Positions 33,269-37,922 of a DNA stretch of 37,922 nucleotides are shown here, piece after piece. Both the position numbers and the translations under genes were made by a program. This DNA comes from Chloroflexota bacterium (GTDB taxonomy: Bacteria > Chloroflexota > Dehalococcoidia > Lucifugimonadales > Australimonadaceae), in the NCBI GenBank assembly GCA_009838965.1, contig VXQP01000083.1, positions 1 through 37,922 of the forward strand, read 5' to 3'. The notes under the pieces are model-generated. The model worked only from the letters and a program-made list of their open reading frames with translations, made no database searches and was not told where the DNA came from. Each line of letters opens with the position of its first letter. The first letter of the stretch is position 1.

Positions 33269-34369
33269 CTAAGAGACGTCGCGGGCGCGGAAGCCGTAGA
33301 AGCGCTCCGCGTTCTCGTGGAGCACCATCGCCTTCTCCGCGGCGGTCATCTCGGACTCGAGCACTTCCTCGATCTCGTGGCGGACGCTCTCGCGGTTCAC
33401 CTCGTGCGGGAAGTCGGACGAGTACATGAACGCCTCCGGCCCGGCGACCTTCACGGCGTACGGCAGCGAGAACTCGCCGCCCTCGCAGCCGACGTAGATG
33501 CGGCCCTCGCGCACCTGCCGCACGGTGTAGTCGAAGATGGACTCGCCATCGAGCAGGCGGATGTACTTGGCGTCCGGGTCGAAGGGGATGTGGGTGGCCC
33601 AGGACTCGTCGAGCCGTTCGAGGCAGAGGAGGAACCAGGAGACGCCGCCCTCCAGGAAGCCGATGCGGATGCCGGGGAACTTGTCGTAGATGCCGTTCAT
33701 GAGGATGCCGGCGAACGAGACCATGATGCCGAACGGGTGGCCGAGGCCGTGGACGGCGGGGTAGATGTTCATGTTGTCCAGTCCCATGCCGCTGTGGCAG
33801 CCGCCGTGGACGCCCAGGCAGCAGCCGAGGCGCTCCGCCTCCTCGTAGATGGGCCAGTACTCCGGCGAGCCGACGTGTGCCTTGAGGCCGGTGGACGGCA
33901 GCATCGCGCCGACGAAACCGAGCTCCTCGACGGAGCGGCGCAGCTCGGCGACCGCGGCGGCGGGGTCCTGCATGGGGATGAGGGCCATGCCCTTGAAGCG
34001 GGAGTCGTTCTGCATGTAGGCGTCGTAGACCCAGTCGTTGTAGGCGCGGGAGACGGCGATGGCCCAGTCGATGGAGACGATCTTGCCGTAGGCGAGGGCG
34101 GAGGTGGGGTAGAGGACGGATGCGCTGATGCCGGCTGCGCCCATGAAGCGTTTCCAGCCCTCGGTGCCGGAGCGCTCGAAGGAGCCGGGCGGGAGCTGGA
34201 TGAGGGAGGCCGAGTGGAGGTGGTCGAGCGGCGGGAAGAGCCTCCCCAGGTCGAATGGCCCGCGCTCGCGGTAGCCGGGCGGCATGAGGGCGCTGATGCC
34301 CTCCGGGTCCTCGAAGAGGTGTCCGTCCGCGTCGATGATGGTTTCGAGGTCAACGCTCTTCGTTGCCAT
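33269..34369 (-). CDS. Amidohydrolase-2 family metal-dependent hydrolase
   Basis: This 366-residue member of the same superfamily as 14322-15506 has IIDADGHLFE (13-17) at the N-terminus, VSRAYNDWVYDAY, the GVHGGCHSGMG strand and FMYSSDFPHEVN with the C-terminal Asp. The two proteins share the YNDW and SDFPHE/Q signatures but are otherwise diverged. The substrate is unknown. ATG 34369 has CAGGAGG upstream, and a TATACT (34409-34414, minus strand) may be its -10. Confidence 0.88.
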   Translation of the reverse strand: MATKSVDLETIIDADGHLFEDPEGISALMPPGYRERGPFDLGRLFPPLDHLHSASLIQLPPGSFERSGTEGWKRFMGAAGISASVLYPTSALAYGKIVSIDWAIAVSRAYNDWVYDAYMQNDSRFKGMALIPMQDPAAAVAELRRSVEELGFVGAMLPSTGLKAHVGSPEYWPIYEEAERLGCCLGVHGGCHSGMGLDNMNIYPAVHGLGHPFGIMVSFAGILMNGIYDKFPGIRIGFLEGGVSWFLLCLERLDESWATHIPFDPDAKYIRLLDGESIFDYTVRQVREGRIYVGCEGGEFSLPYAVKVAGPEAFMYSSDFPHEVNRESVRHEIEEVLESEMTAAEKAMVLHENAERFYGFRARDVS

Positions 34370-34457
34370 GGTGGCGTCCTCCTGTGCTCACGCGGTCTGT
34401 TGGGCGCAGTATAGGTCAGGCTGCGTCCCGCCGCGAGGCTTCCCCCGTCGCAGCCCG

Positions 34458-34608
34458 ACCAAGGATGCCAATGGCTTCCGGTTCTGGCATTCTTGGTCGC
34501 CGGTCCACGAGTACCAAGAATGCCAATCCGGCGCCTCCTGGCATCCTTGGTTTGGGGCGTTTGCCAGGTCACGGCCTGCTTCCCGCGACCAAGGATGCAA
34601 GGATGCCA
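34458..34608. repeat. Nested palindrome array of 13-bp arms
   Basis: Four 13-bp arms lie at 34458-34470 (ACCAAGGATGCCA), 34485-34497 (TGGCATTCTTGGT), 34513-34525 (ACCAAGAATGCCA) and 34539-34551 (TGGCATCCTTGGT). Arm 1 is the exact reverse complement of arm 4, and arm 2 of arm 3, so the unit is symmetric about ~34505. Neighbouring arms also pair with one mismatch. A fifth, internally duplicated arm lies at 34588-34608. Function unknown. Confidence 0.85.
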
Positions 34609-34779
34609 ACGAATTCACAACTTCGCGCCGGACCCATAGCCCCTGTTGATAGCTGAGACGCTGAGCCATAAACGGAATCTATGGGTGCTGCCGGTGCGAC
34701 GGTCATACGCCCAGCGTAGCGGCTGCGGGCGCGACCGCGAAAGGGGCGGGTGTCAGGAATCTGGAGGGAATGATAGGAA
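34609..34779. other. Spacer without recognised gene
   Basis: Nothing gene-like or clearly structured is seen here, between the nested palindromes and the composite repeat. The short open frames in it have no ribosome-binding site or family resemblance. Confidence 0.4.
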
Positions 34780-34909
34780 GGGCGCCCAGCGAGGGACGCC
34801 CTGTACCAGACCAAGGGATGCGAGGTTCCTGCCTCCGCAGGAACGACGGAACTGACGTTCCGTCCGGTTCACCCTCACCCTAGCCCTCTCCCCTCAAGGG
34901 GAGGGGATC
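34780..34909. repeat. Divergent copy of the ~138-bp composite repeat
   Basis: The module order is the same as in the tandem copies at 37640-37922: a GGGCGCCC...GACGCCC hairpin, GTTCCTGC-CTCC-GCAGGAAC, GTCCGGTTCACCCTCACCC, then CCTCTCCCC...GGGGAGGGGATC. Arms have changed together (GTTCC/GGAAC against ATTCC/GGAAT), so pairing is kept. Confidence 0.7.
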
Positions 34910-34974
34910 AGCCCAGCCCGAGAGGATACTGCGCGCTGAAGCGCAGGCTTCGCTCCGTTCAGCATGACAAGAAA

Positions 34975-35007
34975 GGGCTGCGCCGCACACCGTATGCGGC
35001 GCAGCCC
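34975..35007 (-). terminator. Terminator of the collagen-like/binding-protein operon
   Basis: A 13-bp perfect stem (34975-34987 with 34995-35007) has a 7-nt loop. On the minus strand it is followed by TTTCTTGT. It lies 52 nt past the binding-protein stop and is the strongest intrinsic terminator in the window. Confidence 0.78.
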
Positions 35008-35018
35008 CCTCGCGTCGA

Positions 35019-35043
35019 GGTTCCGCCCCTGCCGGGCGGAACC
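35019..35043 (-). terminator. Second 3' hairpin of the binding-protein gene
   Basis: GGTTCCGCCC (35019-35028) and GGGCGGAACC (35034-35043) form a perfect 10-bp stem with a 5-nt loop, 16 nt past the stop codon. There is no T-tract. It may act with the next hairpin to protect the mRNA 3' end. Confidence 0.5.
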
Positions 35044-35058
35044 CTCATGCTCTCTCTG

Positions 35059-36849
35059 CTACTTGTCCAGCCAGACCGTCGCGAAGTCGAGGTTGCGGCG
35101 GTAGTTGTCCACGGGCACCTGCATGCCCTTCACGTAATCGCGGATGACCGTGTGCGTGTTCTCCGTGTAGAGCGGCGCCGAGTAGACGTTCTCCACCGCG
35201 AAGTAGACCTCCATCTCCCGTGCGATCTCCACGCGCTCCTCGATGGTGGCCGCCGCAGCCAGGCGGACGAAGAACTCGTCCACTTTCGGGTCGTCGTGCT
35301 TCGGCCCAGCCGCGGCGTTCGTGCTGACGCTCGCGATGGTCGAGTAGTACTGGCTCGGCAGCGCCACCGTCGCTCCGCCGTGCTGCATGTCGAACGAACC
35401 CTCCAATATCCGGGATGCCCGCGTGGCGTCGTCCACGAGCTGGAGGTCGACGCTGATGCCGAGGGCTTCCAGCTGGCCGGCTACCGGCTCGCACATGTGG
35501 ACCCACAGCCTGCGGCACATGTACTCGAGGTCGAAGCCGTCCGGGTAGCCCGCCTCGGCCAGCAGCGCCTTCGCCTGCTCGCGGTCGGCCGCCTTGGTCT
35601 CGGTACTCCAGCCGGGCGTGTCCATGAGGCCGGGGGTCGCCCACAGGGTGTCGGGGTCGAACATGCCGACCCGCTTGGCGAAGCCGCCGAAGGTGACCTG
35701 GATGAGCTCCTCGCGGTCGAGCCAGAGGTGTATGGCGCGCCTGACGCGCACGTCCTTCACCGGGCTCTCACGGATGGAGTTGAAGGCGAGCGGTATGAAG
35801 CTGGACTGGCCCATCTCCACGATCGTGACCTCTCCGGGCGAGAAGCTGGAGAGGATGGCCTCCTCTCGCTCGGGGGTGAGCTGGAACCCACCGCCGCGGG
35901 CGGTGGCGTCCAGCCGTCCCGTTCGGAAGGCGGTGTCCATGCCGGACTGGTCAGGGGTGATGTAGAAGTCGATGCCGTCCAGGTAGGGCAACTGGTTCCC
36001 GTTCTCGTCCGTCATGTAGTACTGGTCGAACCGGCGTACCTCTATGACGCTGCCGGGCCGGTACTCCTGCAGGTAGAACGGGCCGAGCCCGATGAGTCCG
36101 ACGTCCAGCGGGGTGACGTTGACGTTACCCGCGTCGATCTCGGGCTGCATCAGGTGGCGCGGGTGCTGGATGAGCTGGTTGTCGACGGCCAGCAACTGGT
36201 CGAAGTCGAAGACGGCGCTCTTGAGGTTGATGACGACGGTGAGATCGTTCGGGGCTTCGACGCTCTCCACCCACGGGACGAAGTCCCAGTTCGCGGGGCG
36301 CCTGGAGTCCTGTCCGACCGTCACGCCGAAGACCATGAGGTCCAGCCAGAACTTCACGTCGGCCGCGGTGAGCTTGACGCCGTCGTGCCAGTAGACGTTG
36401 TCGCGCAGCGTGAACGTCCAGGACATCCTGTCGTCGCTCGCGGACCACTCTGTTGCGATGCCAGGGCAGATCGCCGCGCCGTCGTCCCAGCACTGGCGGA
36501 TCATGTTCCCCATGCCGAAGATCGAGCCTCCGGGCATGAGGATGCTGATGGTGCCGGAGCGGGATACGTCCCATCCCAGGGGCGGGTCGGCGCGGGTGGA
36601 GAAGTTGGGGATGCCGCCGTAGGGGGCCTCCTCCATCATCATGGCCGCCGTCGGGGTGGGGGCGGGCGCTGCGTCGCCGCCGCCGTCGTCCGAGGGCGCA
36701 GCAGTCGCCGCGGGGGCCTGCGTGTCCGGCGCGCTGGTCGGGGTCGGGTCAGGCTCGTCGTCCGACGTACAGGCGCCCAGCGCCATGGTCAGGGCGAGGA
36801 TGCTCACAAGAAGCGCCAGTGCTTTGAGCACACGATTGTTGGTGGTCAT
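35059..36849 (-). CDS. ABC transporter substrate-binding lipoprotein, family 5
   Basis: This 596-residue lipoprotein of the oligopeptide/nickel-binding type (SBP_bac_5) has a signal ending at MALGAC (Cys27), then an acidic Thr/Pro/Ala linker with DDGGGDAAPAP (residues ~30-72). The body has typical elements: SWTFTLRDNVYWHDGVKLTA, DVRVRRAIHLWLDREELIQ and AKALLAEAGYPDGFDLEY. GGGAGGAA precedes ATG 36849. It is the second gene after the collagen-like lipoprotein, with a 51-bp gap. No permease or ATPase gene is present before the terminator, so the translocator must be elsewhere. Confidence 0.92.
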   Translation of the reverse strand: MTTNNRVLKALALLVSILALTMALGACTSDDEPDPTPTSAPDTQAPAATAAPSDDGGGDAAPAPTPTAAMMMEEAPYGGIPNFSTRADPPLGWDVSRSGTISILMPGGSIFGMGNMIRQCWDDGAAICPGIATEWSASDDRMSWTFTLRDNVYWHDGVKLTAADVKFWLDLMVFGVTVGQDSRRPANWDFVPWVESVEAPNDLTVVINLKSAVFDFDQLLAVDNQLIQHPRHLMQPEIDAGNVNVTPLDVGLIGLGPFYLQEYRPGSVIEVRRFDQYYMTDENGNQLPYLDGIDFYITPDQSGMDTAFRTGRLDATARGGGFQLTPEREEAILSSFSPGEVTIVEMGQSSFIPLAFNSIRESPVKDVRVRRAIHLWLDREELIQVTFGGFAKRVGMFDPDTLWATPGLMDTPGWSTETKAADREQAKALLAEAGYPDGFDLEYMCRRLWVHMCEPVAGQLEALGISVDLQLVDDATRASRILEGSFDMQHGGATVALPSQYYSTIASVSTNAAAGPKHDDPKVDEFFVRLAAAATIEERVEIAREMEVYFAVENVYSAPLYTENTHTVIRDYVKGMQVPVDNYRRNLDFATVWLDK

Positions 36850-36900
36850 GGGGTTCCTCCCTTGTCACTTGCCATTCGCTTACTCCGGCGAACAGGTCAG

Positions 36901-37413
36901 CTACTCGGCCGGAGCAGGCGCCGCGAAGGTGATGGGCGCGGTTGCCAACGAGCCCATGCTGCCTTCGGCTCTCACGGTGTACGTGCCGGGGGCGGAGCGG
37001 ATGCGCTCCATCCTGAACCGTCCGCGCGGCGTTGCTTCGAACGTTCCGTACGGGGATGCGTCGATACCGGCAACGGTGCCGGGGCCGTAGACGTCGGTGT
37101 GGAAGATGATGAGGACGGACTCGCCAGGCTGGAACCCCCAACCAGTGACGGTGAAGGTTCGCTCGGAGCCGAGGGTGTAGACGGCCTTCTCGAGCGAGAT
37201 GCCGGCGGCGGAGGCGGGTGCGGGGTCACCGGGAGGGCCCTGAGCGCCATCGGCGCCGGCAGGTCCAGTGGGGCCTGCCGGTCCTGCGGCCCCCTGTGGC
37301 CCCTGTTGTCCCGCAGGGCCGGCGGGGCCAGTCTGTCCCGCTTCGCCCTGGCATGCCGTGGCAACCAGTGCGAGCGCGAGCATCAGAACGCAGATGGCTG
37401 GAATGGTTCGCAT
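36901..37413 (-). CDS. Collagen-like lipoprotein with C-terminal Ig-like domain
   Basis: This 170-residue secreted protein has a signal ending at the lipobox VATAC (Cys21), then 14 uninterrupted Gly-X-Y triplets (residues 23-64, rich in GPA and GPQ) predicted to form a collagen triple helix. A ~100-residue C-terminal domain (TFTVTGWGFQPGESVLIIFH ... GTYTVRAEG) looks like a beta-sandwich of the IPT/Ig-like kind. The whole is a short stalk holding a small head at the membrane surface, probably trimeric. GGGAGGAA precedes ATG 37413, and a near-consensus promoter lies at 37517-37545. It is co-transcribed with the binding lipoprotein. Its ligand is unknown. Confidence 0.87.
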   Translation of the reverse strand: MRTIPAICVLMLALALVATACQGEAGQTGPAGPAGQQGPQGAAGPAGPTGPAGADGAQGPPGDPAPASAAGISLEKAVYTLGSERTFTVTGWGFQPGESVLIIFHTDVYGPGTVAGIDASPYGTFEATPRGRFRMERIRSAPGTYTVRAEGSMGSLATAPITFAAPAPAE

Positions 37414-37516
37414 CGGAGTTCCTCCCTCTCATGCGCATTCGGGGGTCAGCCGGACAGCCACCGCCGCCGCCATTCACCCACCCGGCATAGCTTCCCGCTA
37501 CGCCGAAGCGCGGCGC

Positions 37517-37545
37517 ATTGTAGATAGGCGTAAAGCACCTGTCAA
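37517..37545 (-). promoter_or_regulatory. Promoter of the collagen-like lipoprotein operon
   Basis: On the minus strand a perfect -35 TTGACA (37545-37540), a 17-bp spacer and -10 TACAAT (37522-37517). The flanking DNA upstream is AT-rich (ATATATA near 37555). Predicted start is near 37510, with a ~97-nt leader. It is the closest match to consensus in the window. Confidence 0.82.
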
Positions 37546-37639
37546 ATGAACAGATATATATAGAATCAGTACGCTAGTACGCTGTTTTTCAGCGGATTCC
37601 AGCAAGCCACAACGGGGCGGTTTATATCCCTCAGGAAGA

Positions 37640-37922
37640 GATCGAACAGGGCATCCACAAGGGATGCCCCTACACCAGGCGAGATTCCTGCCTTCGCAGG
37701 AATGACGGGGGCTGCGCCCCGCGTCCGGTCCACCCTCACCCGCCGCTTTGCGGCTCCCTCTCCCAGGGGGCGAGGGGATCGAACGAGGGCGCCCACAAGG
37801 GACGCCCCTACACCAGGCGAGATTCCTGCCTTCGCAGGAATTACGGAGGCTGCGCCCCGCGTCCGGTCCACCCTCACCCGCCGCTTTGCGGCTCCCTCTC
37901 CCAGGGGGCGAGGGGATCGAAC
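37640..37922. repeat. Tandem ~138-bp composite repeat running off the window
   Basis: Units begin with GATCGAAC at 37640, 37777 and 37915 (spacing 137 and 138 bp). Each unit contains a GGGCATCC/GGATGCCC-type hairpin, ATTCCTGC-CTTC-GCAGGAAT (37684-37703 in unit 1), a CCACCCTCACCCGCCG stretch and CTCTCCC...GGGGCGAGGGGATC. The open frames through it repeat with the unit and are not genes. A divergent copy lies at 34780-34909. Confidence 0.88.

Noticed and set aside
34458-34608. CRISPR array
   Set aside because: Arms alternate in orientation, are only 13 bp long with 13-15 bp gaps, and no cas genes are present.
35047-37527. An 826-residue plus-strand frame
   Set aside because: It is antisense to the binding-protein and collagen-like genes, with Val/Asp/Arg-biased composition typical of GC-rich shadows, and has no family resemblance.
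37566-37877. A 103-residue frame containing VIPAKAGISPG repeats
   Set aside because: It is a translation of the 138-bp tandem repeat; the peptide repeats with the DNA unit and is a known artefact of such palindromic elements.

Overview
The window looks like one end of a metagenome-assembled contig from a GC-rich, probably monoderm bacterium. My best guess is Chloroflexota, in the Dehalococcoidia/SAR202 direction. This is an inference from gene content: tandem flavin-type luciferase-like monooxygenases, a CaiB-type CoA-transferase, two amidohydrolase-2 proteins, and many substrate-binding lipoproteins with Thr/Pro-rich linkers. There is no rRNA or other phylogenetic marker. The first 72 bases are not biological: they match an error-containing Illumina P5 adapter, an i5 index and the Nextera read-1 sequence end to end.

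Layout. 0.3-8.4 kb (minus strand): a DUF1330 protein, a thiamine-diphosphate enzyme, a peroxiredoxin and tRNA methyltransferase TrmI, preceded by a complete glycine cleavage operon gcvT-gcvH-gcvPA-gcvPB. 8.5-11.2 kb (plus): two paralogous luciferase-like oxidoreductases and a GNAT acetyltransferase. 11.2-16.9 kb (minus): a DinB/MDMPI-like protein translationally coupled to metE, an amidohydrolase and an MFS permease. 17-24.1 kb: an EVE-domain protein, FabI, a CaiB-type transferase, a NUDIX hydrolase, TatD (minus), a flippase-like membrane protein, a family-5 binding lipoprotein and thioredoxin. 24.2-24.3 kb: tRNA-Sec. 24.4-33.3 kb: two complete ABC importers in tandem, each with a binding lipoprotein, a fused double-domain permease and an ATPase. 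33.3-37.9 kb (minus): an amidohydrolase, a repeat-rich spacer, a family-5 binding lipoprotein behind a collagen-like lipoprotein, and a tandem repeat running off the end.

The most interesting point is selenocysteine use. The peroxiredoxin at 1172-1633 has an in-frame TGA exactly at the peroxidatic cysteine position (P-x3-T-x2-U). A well-formed SECIS-like hairpin follows it at once, and a good Shine-Dalgarno start lies upstream. About 23 kb away the window carries selC, a 98-nt tRNA with a UCA anticodon and a long variable arm. The two pieces support each other. An ordinary gene caller would stop at the TGA and report only a 98-residue fragment.

Regulation is partly readable. Three near-identical promoters (TTGACG, 17 bp, TAGYGT) drive the ABC cistrons. 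A TTGACA-17-TACAAT promoter drives the collagen-like gene, and a TTGAGT-18-TACAAT promoter drives metE, whose leader holds an attenuator-like hairpin. Three genes (gcvT, the EVE gene, tatD) have a -10 hexamer exactly 6 nt before the start codon and no Shine-Dalgarno, suggesting leaderless mRNAs. Intergenic DNA carries composite palindromic repeats and a scar of a local duplication between gcvPB and the DUF1330 gene.
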